DNA of 64,000 nucleotides from Psychromonas algarum (GCF_004376845.1 NZ_SNUW01000003.1:62001-126000), one strand, 5' to 3'; numbered from the stretch's first letter, positions 46,868-56,093 are shown. Made by a program: numbers and translations. Notes: generated from the sequence alone by a model not told the origin.

Positions 46868-47683
46868 TTAAAAACGAAAGCTAACAATCCACAAAATAAC
46901 TCTCAGAATAGATAACATCAATACTAATGTACTCGCTAAAATAATCCCTATGACATATAACATCGAGACCATATTAATAGTCTGCTGGAATTCAAAAAAG
47001 TGACCCCCAACGACTTGAAGTAACATCATAGTCAGCAAACACAATAGAATAAATATAATAAAACCAACCCACGCACCTTTTAAATCTTCTTTTGATGGCG
47101 AAAGATGCAAACTAATGGCGGCACAACAATATGCCCAAACCAACACATTAATCGGTGAAGTAGCGTAAGTCTGTTGAATTAAATCTTTTATTTTTTGCAG
47201 CAAGGAGAATATTTCAGAAAAATGTAGCTGTAGCGGTTCATTAAACACGGCACTTTTTAAAACCTCAAATAAAGAAGCAGCATTATCTAACAATAACCAA
47301 GTTGTTAAATAAATGGCAAATAACCCACCAAATAACGGAGCAATACCAATAAAGAAATTCCCCATTACTTGCCATAAATTACGATTGTTATAAGAATGTG
47401 TTACATAACCTAATGTGCCATCTTTGTCTGGGTTAAATAACATAACTTTATGTATTTTATGCCCAAATATAAGGCAAAAAAGTGCATGTGATAATTCATG
47501 GAATGGCGTTCCTAACCACGCACTGAGATAAATAATTCGCCCACCAAGCATATTAATTGATAAAGAAAACACCATACGCTGAAGAATGAATAACAGAAAA
47601 ACCAAAACAAAAAACAATGTAAAATAATGCCCTAAAATCAGTAAATGTTGGCTTATCCAAGCCAGAAAAGATGACAGTTTCAT
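46868..47683 (-). CDS. Membrane protein with HExxH motif, M50-like, unknown
   Basis: 271 residues with about six hydrophobic helices. HELSH at 62-66 (within LGTPFHELSHALFC) lies at the edge of a helix, and NPDKDGTLGYV follows near 84, an arrangement resembling M50-type intramembrane or zincin-like proteins in which HExxH is buried. M50 site-2 proteases also need a distal Asp in an NxxPxxxxDG motif, which I cannot see. The protein has no PDZ domain. It is followed in the same direction by nothing obvious; upstream lies a LysR gene on the same strand, 42 bp away, possibly one transcript. The function is unproven. Confidence 0.55.
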   Translation of the reverse strand: MKLSSFLAWISQHLLILGHYFTLFFVLVFLLFILQRMVFSLSINMLGGRIIYLSAWLGTPFHELSHALFCLIFGHKIHKVMLFNPDKDGTLGYVTHSYNNRNLWQVMGNFFIGIAPLFGGLFAIYLTTWLLLDNAASLFEVLKSAVFNEPLQLHFSEIFSLLQKIKDLIQQTYATSPINVLVWAYCCAAISLHLSPSKEDLKGAWVGFIIFILLCLLTMMLLQVVGGHFFEFQQTINMVSMLYVIGIILASTLVLMLSILRVILWIVSFRF

Positions 47684-47724
47684 ACTCTATTTCTACCTAT
47701 TACATCAGTGATTTTAATCAACAA

Positions 47725-48630
47725 TTATGACATTGCTTTAATTCTAGCGACCAAGAAGTCTACCGCCGATTTTACTTTAGGTACTTGATAACGTTGTTTT
47801 TGATATAACAAAAACACCCCCAAACTCGAATTCTGTGTCACAGTTAATCTTGGTTGAATATCTAATTCCACTAAATCACCTGAAGATAATTGAGATGCAA
47901 GTGCCCATTTGGGCATCATTAAAATGCCCTTTCCTGCACATGCTTTTTGTAATAACCAATCACCATTATTAGAAGTTAATATTGCAGGTGCAGAAACATC
48001 ATGCCATTGCCCTTTTATCTCACACAACCAAGGCGTAGGGCCAACCGGAGTATTAAAATATAAACCTTGATGTTGCTGTAAAGTTAACGCATCCAGTGGA
48101 AAATCCAATTCCTTAATATATTCTGGAGAAGCAACAGGAATAAAGTCATTACTCATTACTTTAATTGCTATAACACGCTCATCCGGTGCGTATCCACCGC
48201 GAATAGCTAAATCAACTTCATCTCTGGCTAAGGTTGATAGTTGATCACTTAAATTTACATTCAAAGTTATTTCTGGGTATAAATCTGAAAATTCATCTAA
48301 TAACGGTAACAATATTTTTTCACCAAAACCAACCATAGAACTGATGTTCAGCACGCCCATTGGAGTCGTTTGATAAGATCTTACTGATTCATCAGTCATT
48401 TCTAATGACTTTATAATCTCGCTTACTTGTTGATAATAACGGTTACCTATTTCCGTTAACGTCACCACTCGTGTTGAACGCTTTAACAAGGTTGCACCAA
48501 GGCTTTTTTCTAAATCAGCGATGCGTCGAGATAGTGATGAAGGAGGAACAGAAAATAAAGCAGCAGCTTGAGTAAAGCTACCCGTTTCAACAACCTGTAC
48601 AAAATATTTAAGCGCTCTTAACTGATCCAT
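47725..48630 (-). CDS. LysR-family transcriptional regulator
   Basis: 301 residues from the ATG at 48630, which has GGAAG upstream; the 24-residue longer frame has no family match. The winged helix is MDQLRALKYFVQVVETGSFTQAAALFSVPPSS, typical of the CrgA/AphB-like subgroup; the effector domain starts near 90. It is divergent from an NADP-dependent oxidoreductase gene, its probable target, across 214 bp. The co-effector is unknown. Confidence 0.88.
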   Translation of the reverse strand: MDQLRALKYFVQVVETGSFTQAAALFSVPPSSLSRRIADLEKSLGATLLKRSTRVVTLTEIGNRYYQQVSEIIKSLEMTDESVRSYQTTPMGVLNISSMVGFGEKILLPLLDEFSDLYPEITLNVNLSDQLSTLARDEVDLAIRGGYAPDERVIAIKVMSNDFIPVASPEYIKELDFPLDALTLQQHQGLYFNTPVGPTPWLCEIKGQWHDVSAPAILTSNNGDWLLQKACAGKGILMMPKWALASQLSSGDLVELDIQPRLTVTQNSSLGVFLLYQKQRYQVPKVKSAVDFLVARIKAMS

Positions 48631-48844
48631 TTTTATCTTCCATAAGTTTATATTCAACAAGACAGTCACAAGTAAACGTACAAATATTGATACTAACTCC
48701 ATTATTGCTTTTACGACAATAAAGAAAGGCTAATTAACGCATATATATTGCTATAAAAACAATACATAATCATTTTATCAATGACATTTAGCAACAATTA
48801 CTCATATTCATTATCTCTACAGAAAAAAACACGAGGAACAAGCA

Positions 48845-49843
48845 ATGACAACATTTACTGCAATTAACTTAATCAAACGTCCTACTGGCGGTCCTATTAA
48901 TGCATCATTATTTGAAGTAGTTAAAAAAGAAATGCCAACCGTTGAACCTGGGCAAATATTAGTAAAACAAAACTACATGTCATTAGATCCGGCAATGTTT
49001 GGTTGGATGAGCCCTGATACTAACAGTTATATTCCTCCAGTCGCTTTAGGTGAGGTAATGCGCAGTTCTGGTATTGGTGAAGTGATTGTAAGTAACCACC
49101 CTGATTTCACTGTCGGCGACCGAGTGATGGGTATGATGGGATGGCAAGAATACTGCCTAAGTGATGGTAAAGGTTTAAATAAAGTAACAGCATCACTGCC
49201 TGACCAAGGTATTTTATCTGTTTTTGCATTACCTGGTTTAACAGCAACACAAGGGTTATTTAATGTTGGCAAACCTAAAAAAGGGGAAACATTAATCGTG
49301 ACCGGTGCAGCTGGCTCTGTCGGTTCAATCGTAGGACAACTTGCTAAAGCAGAAGGTCTACGTGTAATCGGCGTTGTTGGTAATCAAGAAAAAGCAGATT
49401 GGATTGTTAACGAATTAGGTTTTGATGCAGCTATTAATTACAAAAGTAATGACTTAGATGCACAATTAGCAGTTGCAGCACCTAATGGTATCGACCTGTT
49501 TTTTGAAAATACTGGCGGTCCAATTCAACACTTAATATTTGATCGAATTAATGCACATGGGCGAGTGGTTGTTTGTGGTTTAATTGCTGATTACGATAAT
49601 GAGGTACCAGAATTAAGCCCTAGTTGGATGAACATTATTAAACGTCGTATTACGATCCAAGGTTTTACAATGCCTGATCACTTCCACCAAGTACCAGAGT
49701 TATTAGAAAAATTAACTCCTTATGTATTAGCGGGAAAAATCAAACATCGCGCTCACGTATTAGAAGGCTTAACCTCTGCAATTGAAGGTCTTAACTTATT
49801 TTCTGAAGGTGAAAACAAAGGTAAATTGATAGTTAAAATTTAA
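48845..49843 (+). CDS. NADP-dependent oxidoreductase, MDR superfamily (CurA/leukotriene B4 dehydrogenase-like)
   Basis: 332 residues. YMSLDPAMFGWM and the nucleotide motif VTGAAGSVGSIVGQLAK are those of the zinc-free medium-chain reductases that reduce alkenal or alkenone double bonds with NADPH (E. coli CurA/YncB type). VDVFFENTGG-like FFENTGGPIQ and a late GENKGKLIVKI end are also typical. It probably detoxifies reactive enones. AGGAA precedes the ATG. It is divergent from the LysR gene and has its own terminator. Confidence 0.9.
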   Translation: MTTFTAINLIKRPTGGPINASLFEVVKKEMPTVEPGQILVKQNYMSLDPAMFGWMSPDTNSYIPPVALGEVMRSSGIGEVIVSNHPDFTVGDRVMGMMGWQEYCLSDGKGLNKVTASLPDQGILSVFALPGLTATQGLFNVGKPKKGETLIVTGAAGSVGSIVGQLAKAEGLRVIGVVGNQEKADWIVNELGFDAAINYKSNDLDAQLAVAAPNGIDLFFENTGGPIQHLIFDRINAHGRVVVCGLIADYDNEVPELSPSWMNIIKRRITIQGFTMPDHFHQVPELLEKLTPYVLAGKIKHRAHVLEGLTSAIEGLNLFSEGENKGKLIVKI

Positions 49844-49857
49844 TAATTAATAACATC

Positions 49858-49896
49858 AAAAGCTCGTTTTCATACTAGTGATGGAAACGAGTTTTT
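49858..49896 (+). terminator. Terminator of the oxidoreductase gene
   Basis: Arms CTCGTTTTCAT (49863-49873) and ATGGAAACGAG (49881-49891) pair with one G-U, then TTTTT. It starts 15 bases after the stop. Confidence 0.85.
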
Positions 49897-50077
49897 ACTG
49901 CATCTTTTAATCTTTATATAAAAAACTAACAATAAACCTCCTATCTTCACCTCCATGCTTAACCATCTAAACTTGCCATAGATATCAATAAGTAACAGAA
50001 TAGCGGCCTTAAGATATCTTGAATAAAGATCAAACTTCAAATATCAGACTCGAATAAAAGACAGGCAGTAATAATAA

Positions 50078-50899
50078 ATGTTTAATGGTATAAAAGATCT
50101 ACATCAGCAATATTATGAAAAAGGTTATTTTGTAGTTAAAGATTATTTTAGCAAAGCTGAAATGGCGGCATTAAGAAAGGTTATATTAACTTTTCATGAA
50201 CATTGGAAATTAGAGAATAAAACTTTCTATCAAGAAGAAGCTTTTAACTCCTCCCTGATCACTGGTAGTCAATATTTAGCATCTGATGATCGGGCTGCAT
50301 TATTCAACTTTATCAGTTCGCCAAAAATGATAGGTATCATCAATTCAGTGATTAAAAACTCGCCTGCTTTTATGAATACACAACTATTTTTTGATCCTTT
50401 TAATCAGCAACAGGAAAATTTTTGGCATCGAGATTGCCAGTATGATTATGATATTGAAGATCAAAAAAGAGTAATACAGCAAACTCAAGTAGTCCATCTT
50501 CGAGTACCTATATTTGATGAGCCAGGAATGGAATTAATTCCGGGTTCACACAATCGTTGGGATACCACAGAAGAGTTAGCCGTTCGACAAGAAGAAAATG
50601 GAAAGTTAAGCAGTGATGATTTACTCATGAGTCATAAAATCCCTCTAGCCGCAGGAGATTTATTAGTTTTTTCAGCAGATATGATCCATCGAGGTTTATA
50701 TGGACTTGATCGGTTAGCTTTTGATATTTTAGTTTTTGATGCTTCGGGAGATGGAGCTATTTATGCGGATTATGTAGATGATGACTGCTTGCCTAATGAC
50801 GCTATATTAGAAAAAATTAATCAACCTGCATTATTCATTAACACCATGAAATTAAAGTCCGAACATAAAGACTTAGATACATTCCCCATTTGTATCTAA
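50078..50899 (+). CDS. Phytanoyl-CoA dioxygenase (PhyH) family protein
   Basis: 273 residues. The N-terminal YYEKGYFVVKDYFSKAEMAALR is the PhyH opening. The Fe(II) facial triad is visible as HRD in FWHRDCQYD and the distal His in MIHRGLYG; Arg in that loop would bind 2-oxoglutarate. MELIPGSHNRW is the typical PGSH segment. The enzyme hydroxylates a small substrate that cannot be deduced (osmolyte, lipid or secondary metabolite). It is isolated, without partner genes, between the oxidoreductase and the RecQ-like helicase (convergent, 51 bp apart). Confidence 0.85.
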   Translation: MFNGIKDLHQQYYEKGYFVVKDYFSKAEMAALRKVILTFHEHWKLENKTFYQEEAFNSSLITGSQYLASDDRAALFNFISSPKMIGIINSVIKNSPAFMNTQLFFDPFNQQQENFWHRDCQYDYDIEDQKRVIQQTQVVHLRVPIFDEPGMELIPGSHNRWDTTEELAVRQEENGKLSSDDLLMSHKIPLAAGDLLVFSADMIHRGLYGLDRLAFDILVFDASGDGAIYADYVDDDCLPNDAILEKINQPALFINTMKLKSEHKDLDTFPICI

Positions 50900-50950
50900 G
50901 TCTTAGAAACAAAAATAGAAAGAGGTGTTAATACCCAATTTATGAATTTG

Positions 50951-52855
50951 TTAAGCGTTATTTATCCAACTTAATACATCTGAAAAACGATAATTCTCTA
51001 GTATTGCAAATCCAGATAATTGACGTACTTTCAGACGAGTAAAAATCGGTGTTGTTAATCCACAGAAAAAACGTGCTCTTAATACAGCGCTATCATCTTT
51101 TCCTAATTTTGCGGCTATTTCTGCGCTTAATTGTTCTGCATTATATTGTTGTAAAGGCATTAAGGATCCCACAACAGGCATAATAGCTGGACGACCAGCA
51201 CAAACCGAACAATGTCCGCATGCTTGCTGTAAATGACTGTCGGAGAAGTAGTTAGCTAACTGTAAATTTAAACATTGATCACTAGCAAAAAAAGCAAGTA
51301 GATGATGAATTCGTTGAATTTCACTGCTTTCTTTTTGCTGAAAGCGTTGCGTTAATTCATCACGTAACCCTTCTGTGATTTTATTTTTATCAACCTTATA
51401 AACTTGGGTCATCTGCTTGGTTTGTAACTCAATCAAACCTTGTTGATCTAAATAATCAATTGCAGTTAATACACGGCTTCTTTCACATTGATACGTTTGC
51501 TGCATCTTTTCAAAATTTAACGAAGACCAAGTACGTGCTTTATCTGATGTCGCAAAAATGGTTTGTAAAAATTGAGCTCGTTCACCATGAAAGCGAGCAA
51601 CCAGTTCGTTTTCAGGCATTAAAAATTTGTATTTATATTCAGCGTAATAACTGTAAGCAGGTTCAATCACTCCTTCTAATTCTAAATACACTAATAATGT
51701 TTTTAATGCTAACAATCGAATATTAGATTGACTAGAAAGGCTGTTCATAACCACTTCCCAGTTTCCCTGAGATTGAGCAATTTCATTAATAATATAATCA
51801 ATTGCAGTGCTTTCTGGAGTATCCGCATAAACAAAATTTTCAAGTACATTCAGGTTATTTTTGTTCGCTAAGACTAAACAATCTGAAGCCTTGCCATCAC
51901 GACCTGCACGACCAATTTCTTGTGCATAATTTTCGATGGATTTAGGTAAATCGTAATGCACAACAAAACGAATATCACTTTTATCAATCCCCATGCCAAA
52001 AGCAATAGTGGCGACGATCAAGGGTAATTGTCCGTTCATAAATTGTTGTTGAATTTGTTGTCGTTGCTCATTGCCTAATCCAGCATGATAAGCCGTTGCT
52101 TGAATACCCTGCTCAGTTAATAATTGTGCAACTTGTTCAGCTGTTTTTTGTAGGGTGACATAAATAATGCCGTGCATTTGTTGATGCTGATGTAACCAAG
52201 GTACTAAAGTTGCTAACTTTTCAGTTTCATTAACTCCAACAACAGATAAGTTTAAATTACGACGGTAAGATCCAGTTAAGGTTATATGATTAATATCGAT
52301 ATGAAATTTAGCCGCCATATCTTGTATAACTTTTTGTGTCGCAGTGGCTGTTAATAGTAGAACTTGGGTAATAGAAAACTCTTCTCGATAACTCGCTAAC
52401 TTTAAATAATCAGGTCTAAAATTATGCCCCCACTCACTAATACAATGAGCCTCATCAACAACCATCAGCGAAATAGGCACTTTTTTCAAAAAAGTCCTAA
52501 ACCTTTCACTATTTAATCGTTCAACAGAAATAAATAAAATTTTAATTTGACCATCAGCAACATTTTTATAAACCTGTGCAGACTCTGCAGGACTTTGCAT
52601 CGATTGGATACTTGCAGCTGCAATACCTTTACTCTGTAAAAAATCTAACTGATCTTGAATCAATGCAAGTAATGGAGAAACAACTAAAGTCAGGTGCGGA
52701 AGGTGTAATGCAGGCAATTGATAACACAAGGATTTACCTGATCCAGTTGGAAAGATTGCCGCAGCGCTATGACCATCTAATAGCGCTTGAATAACCGACT
52801 CTTGTCCTAGTCTAAATTGTTCAAATCCAAAGTATTGCTTTAATGACGAGTACAT
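50951..52855 (-). CDS. RecQ-family ATP-dependent DNA helicase
   Basis: 634 residues. The order is FGFEQFRLGQESVI (RecQ Q-motif), Walker A FPTGSGKSLCYQ, DEAHCISEWGHNFRPDY, motif VI QEIGRAGRDGK, then a winged-helix region and a late cysteine cluster CGHCSVC that may bind zinc. RecQ unwinds DNA 3' to 5' in recombination and repair. No HRDC domain is apparent, and the C-terminal 150 residues differ from canonical RecQ, so this may be the second RecQ-like helicase found in some marine gammaproteobacteria, with the standard recQ elsewhere. Confidence 0.88.
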   Translation of the reverse strand: MYSSLKQYFGFEQFRLGQESVIQALLDGHSAAAIFPTGSGKSLCYQLPALHLPHLTLVVSPLLALIQDQLDFLQSKGIAAASIQSMQSPAESAQVYKNVADGQIKILFISVERLNSERFRTFLKKVPISLMVVDEAHCISEWGHNFRPDYLKLASYREEFSITQVLLLTATATQKVIQDMAAKFHIDINHITLTGSYRRNLNLSVVGVNETEKLATLVPWLHQHQQMHGIIYVTLQKTAEQVAQLLTEQGIQATAYHAGLGNEQRQQIQQQFMNGQLPLIVATIAFGMGIDKSDIRFVVHYDLPKSIENYAQEIGRAGRDGKASDCLVLANKNNLNVLENFVYADTPESTAIDYIINEIAQSQGNWEVVMNSLSSQSNIRLLALKTLLVYLELEGVIEPAYSYYAEYKYKFLMPENELVARFHGERAQFLQTIFATSDKARTWSSLNFEKMQQTYQCERSRVLTAIDYLDQQGLIELQTKQMTQVYKVDKNKITEGLRDELTQRFQQKESSEIQRIHHLLAFFASDQCLNLQLANYFSDSHLQQACGHCSVCAGRPAIMPVVGSLMPLQQYNAEQLSAEIAAKLGKDDSAVLRARFFCGLTTPIFTRLKVRQLSGFAILENYRFSDVLSWINNA

Positions 52856-52984
52856 AAATGGCCTTAATAATAATATTGAAGCACGTTTATAACATAGATA
52901 TTTATAGGATCTAGTTATACCAATAAATAGCTTATCTATTTAATTTATTAAAACAGTTCACTTCCTCGTTGTAAATCTTATAAA

Positions 52985-53023
52985 GGAGTAGCCATTTACG
53001 TCAATTTATTGACGTTGTACTCC
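52985..53023 (-). terminator. Two-tier hairpin downstream of the marR-type gene
   Basis: An inner ACGTCAAT-TT-ATTGACGT (52998-53015) is enclosed by GGAGTA (52985-52990) and TACTCC (53018-53023), with an unequal internal loop. It is just 5 bp beyond the MarR gene stop. Only a short TTT follows on the minus strand, so efficiency is unsure. Confidence 0.55.
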
Positions 53024-53027
53024 GTTG

Positions 53028-53519
53028 TTACCCCTCTTCATTATGATCTAATACTTTTTGTAATAAGGTATCTAATTGCATCGTTTCTACTGCTGTTAAA
53101 CCACTTAATAGAGATTTATCTTGTTGATGCAATTGAGTCATAATTTTTTCTACTAATTGTTTCCCTTTAGTATTTAATTGAACCAATTTACTCCGTTTAT
53201 CATCTGGATTTTCTACTCGTTTAATCAAACCCGCATCAACTAAACGTACTAATACTTTGGTTAAGCCACCAGAACTAAAAAACATACTTTTATATAAATC
53301 GGTTGGGGACAAACAATAAGGAACAGGACTACGTCTTAATGTCGCTAACACACTAAAATCAGCATGTTGTAGATCATATTGACCAACACAAGATTCTATC
53401 TCATTTTTAAATAACTCTTGAACTCGAGTTACTTTTAATAAAGCAAATGACATGGTTTCAGCGCATTCAGGCCAATTTTCACGCATTGCTAATTCAATTT
53501 CTCGTAAACTGTTTTTCAT
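53028..53519 (-). CDS. MarR-family transcriptional regulator
   Basis: 163 residues. The central winged helix is seen in ADFSVLATLRRS, SPTDLYKSMFFSSGGLTKVLVRLVDAGLI and the wing VENPDDKRSKLVQL. Such proteins are dimeric repressors released by phenolic or drug-like ligands. It is divergent from a Bcr/CflA-type efflux gene with 105 bp between, and two matching operator-like sites lie in that gap. It most likely represses that pump and perhaps itself. Confidence 0.92.
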   Translation of the reverse strand: MKNSLREIELAMRENWPECAETMSFALLKVTRVQELFKNEIESCVGQYDLQHADFSVLATLRRSPVPYCLSPTDLYKSMFFSSGGLTKVLVRLVDAGLIKRVENPDDKRSKLVQLNTKGKQLVEKIMTQLHQQDKSLLSGLTAVETMQLDTLLQKVLDHNEEG

Positions 53520-53563
53520 CTTCTTTCTTATTCGCTTCTTATTTTAAAGTCATCAATCAATAT

Positions 53564-53613
53564 ATCTTGCCAGAAAGACAAAATCCACCTATTATCTTAC
53601 TAGAAAGATAATA
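53564..53613. promoter_or_regulatory. Two tandem operator-like sites between MarR and Bcr-type genes
   Basis: ATCTTGCCAGAAAGACA (53564-53580) and ATCTTACTAGAAAGATA (53594-53610) agree in 14 of 17 bases and are 30 bp apart. The second is the core of an inverted repeat, TATTATCTT (53590-53598) and AAGATAATA (53605-53613). They are placed to block the pump promoter. Binding by the adjacent MarR protein is inferred. Confidence 0.7.
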
Positions 53614-53624
53614 AGGCGAGACAA

Positions 53625-54920
53625 ATGACACAAAACAACAAAAAAGTAATCAGTAAAAAGTTGATCGTAACGCTTTCGAGTATTTACGCGATCTCTCCTT
53701 TTGCTATTGATAGCTACTTACCTGCTTTACCTAGCATTGCAAAAGAGATGCAAGTTGATATCGCTATGTTATCTGTCACTGTGAGTTTATATATCTTTGG
53801 TCTTGCCATTGGACAATTAATTGGAGGACCTTTATCAGATAAACATGGTCGACTTCCAGTAATGCTTTCTGGTTTAAGTATTTTTGCCATCTCAAGTTTA
53901 TTACTAACCACCAGTACACATATTGAAGTGCTTTGGTTATGGCGTATGCTGCAGTCTATTGGTGGTGGTATCGCAATTGTCGGTGTGCCAGCGGTCATCC
54001 GAGATAATACAGAAGGAAAAGAAGCCGCTAAATTATTTGCATTAGTCTCATTAATTATGATGGTAGCTCCTTCGATTGCTCCCACCATAGGTAACTTTAT
54101 TTTATCTTTACACAGTTGGCATTGGATTTTTTACTTTATGTCAATCGTGGCATGCTTTGCTATGTTCATGGCGATCAAATTTATTCCTAGAAAGTCTGCT
54201 GAAGAAAAATTAGCACAAAAATACCAAGCTAAATTGACACCAGCTCAACGCCATAAAGGCATTAAATTTATCGATGTGTTTAAACACAAGCAAGCTGCAG
54301 GTTATATGGTGGCACAAGGTTTTGCTTTTGCAGTTATGATGAGTTTTGTAACCAATTCAGCAATGATCTATATGGGTGTTTTTAAAGTCACGCCAGATAC
54401 CTTTTCAATGTTATTTGCAGCAAATATTTTTGGATTGATAATGATTAACCGTTTAAATAATTTTTTATTGAATCGCTTTGAACCTTCAACATTATTGCGC
54501 TTCTTTTTAAGCATGCAAGTAACTGGTGCAACTTTGTTAGTACTATCCAGTTTCTTAATGCCTAAGATATTGCCATTAACCGTAGTAGCTTTTGTTATCA
54601 CGCTCAGTGCAAACGGTGGCATTATTGCAAATTCAAATGCTTGCTTCTTAAGACATTTTAATAAGAGTACAGCAGGTACAGCATCTGCGGTATTAGGTGC
54701 TTTTCAATGTGCAATAGGTGCAGCAGTTAGTGCATTAGCAGCATTCATTAGTATGGGGAAATTACAACCTGTGGTAATACTGATGTTAATATCTTCAAGT
54801 ATTGCTTTGTTTGCGGTGATCCGCAGTAACAAACAAGCCCGTTTAGCAAATGAAATTGAAATATCAGAAAAGAAACAACAGACGATTAATGAAAAGTCTT
54901 TATTAATGGAACAGGCATAG
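53625..54920 (+). CDS. Bcr/CflA-type MFS drug efflux transporter
   Basis: 431 residues with 12 membrane helices. DSYLPALPSIAKEM in the first loop and GGPLSDKHGRLPVMLSG (MFS motif A) are typical of the Bcr/CflA drug-H+ antiporter group, which exports chloramphenicol, bicyclomycin or sulfonamides. GAAVSALAAFI lies in helix 11. The tail after 400 is charged. AAGGCGAG precedes the ATG. It is divergent from and probably controlled by the MarR gene. Confidence 0.9.
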   Translation: MTQNNKKVISKKLIVTLSSIYAISPFAIDSYLPALPSIAKEMQVDIAMLSVTVSLYIFGLAIGQLIGGPLSDKHGRLPVMLSGLSIFAISSLLLTTSTHIEVLWLWRMLQSIGGGIAIVGVPAVIRDNTEGKEAAKLFALVSLIMMVAPSIAPTIGNFILSLHSWHWIFYFMSIVACFAMFMAIKFIPRKSAEEKLAQKYQAKLTPAQRHKGIKFIDVFKHKQAAGYMVAQGFAFAVMMSFVTNSAMIYMGVFKVTPDTFSMLFAANIFGLIMINRLNNFLLNRFEPSTLLRFFLSMQVTGATLLVLSSFLMPKILPLTVVAFVITLSANGGIIANSNACFLRHFNKSTAGTASAVLGAFQCAIGAAVSALAAFISMGKLQPVVILMLISSSIALFAVIRSNKQARLANEIEISEKKQQTINEKSLLMEQA

Positions 54921-55024
54921 AATGAGTTTTTGTTAAATAACGAGGGCAATGACATTTCAAAGAGCAGTTAATTATCTATTTTAATACTTCACTTCAATAT
55001 ATTACTTATCAAGCTCTAGAAACA

Positions 55025-55063
55025 AAAACACCATCTAATTTTATATTAGATGGTGTTTTTTTA
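55025..55063. terminator. Bidirectional terminator after the Bcr-type gene
   Basis: Perfect 16-bp arms AAAAACACCATCTAAT (55025-55040) and its complement (55046-55061) with a 5-nt loop. A and T tracts at the base serve both convergent genes. Confidence 0.92.
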
Positions 55064-55108
55064 TCACTTATAAAAGGTGATTATTTAAGAATAAATATCT
55101 TCCTGACA

Positions 55109-55996
55109 TTAATCTAAAGTATGACCAAAATAAACTTCAAGTAAGGCTTTAGGCGTATACGGTTCTACTTTAGCAGCAGGGTTTTCAGCATTAGTACCAA
55201 TAATAAATTGCACATAATAAGGAATATTATTTGCTTTTAGTGTTGTATTCTCAGCATTACCCGCATGTTCATAACCCCAAGTATGCGTTAATTCATGTAA
55301 TATAAGAGAGGCTGCATTATGTTCATAACCTTTTACTAACTCCAGAATTTGCGGTTCAATTGCTACATAAAGATCAGGCATACGAGGAGGATATGCAGGC
55401 ATACTGTAAGCAAGCCCGGTAGTGTCGGTGCCACCACCCATATAAAATTTATAATGATTATTAGACGCAAGCATCGCTTTATTAGCTTGGTCTCTGAATA
55501 CCTCATAATTTTCAGGATATGGTAACTTCCCTTCATAATCAGCATTGAGTAAATTAATATTATTATTAAATGCAGATTCAAACTTTTGTGTATTAACCAC
55601 AAACACTATACGTCCAAATATTTTTTTGAATTGACGTATTTGATCTTTGTCCCAAGTAGGAAGAATACTTACAAATGAAGCAAAAGGAGCAGCACCGCGA
55701 TCCGATGAGCCAACAAACATATCATCGGCTAATTTAGGAAGGTTTTTAAATATACGATCTGGATTTTCTAAAACATATTGCACATCAGAAGGATGATTTT
55801 TAATTAAACATTTAGCATCTTCTACATCAAGCCCAATACTAACGAGAGCATCTTGTGGGTCTGAAGGTAATTGAGTTGTACTTTGATCTGTTGTTTTAGT
55901 GGTATTGCCATCGCTTGGGTCACATGCGACTAAGAATATAATTGTAAATGAGATAATAATTGCTTTTTTAGCAAAACAAAAAAATAATTTTCTCAT
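55109..55996 (-). CDS. Lipoprotein with metzincin-type HExxHxxGxxH zinc motif
   Basis: 295 residues. The signal peptide ends with lipobox LVAC (Cys25); Asp at +2 (CDPSD) would favour inner-membrane retention by the E. coli rule. A Thr/Ser/Asp-rich linker follows (28-48). HELTHTWGYEH at 234-244 fits HExxHxxGxxH exactly, with three His ligands and catalytic Glu235. I see no clear Met-turn methionine downstream. The protein is probably a membrane-tethered zinc protease facing the periplasm. No partner or inhibitor gene lies beside it. The family is not one I can name. Confidence 0.6.
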   Translation of the reverse strand: MRKLFFCFAKKAIIISFTIIFLVACDPSDGNTTKTTDQSTTQLPSDPQDALVSIGLDVEDAKCLIKNHPSDVQYVLENPDRIFKNLPKLADDMFVGSSDRGAAPFASFVSILPTWDKDQIRQFKKIFGRIVFVVNTQKFESAFNNNINLLNADYEGKLPYPENYEVFRDQANKAMLASNNHYKFYMGGGTDTTGLAYSMPAYPPRMPDLYVAIEPQILELVKGYEHNAASLILHELTHTWGYEHAGNAENTTLKANNIPYYVQFIIGTNAENPAAKVEPYTPKALLEVYFGHTLD

Positions 55997-56050
55997 ATAT
56001 AGTCCTCTAATTGATAAAAGAAGAGAGAAGATTGTTCTTATTGCAGATAC

Positions 56051-56084
56051 AAAAATGGGTTGCTTTAATCAGCAACCCATTTTT
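56051..56084 (-). terminator. Terminator of the tRNA-Ser gene
   Basis: Perfect 14-bp arms AAAAATGGGTTGCT (56051-56064) and AGCAACCCATTTTT (56071-56084), loop TTAATC, 10 bp after the tRNA 3' end. Confidence 0.9.
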
Positions 56085-56093
56085 GTATTAATG

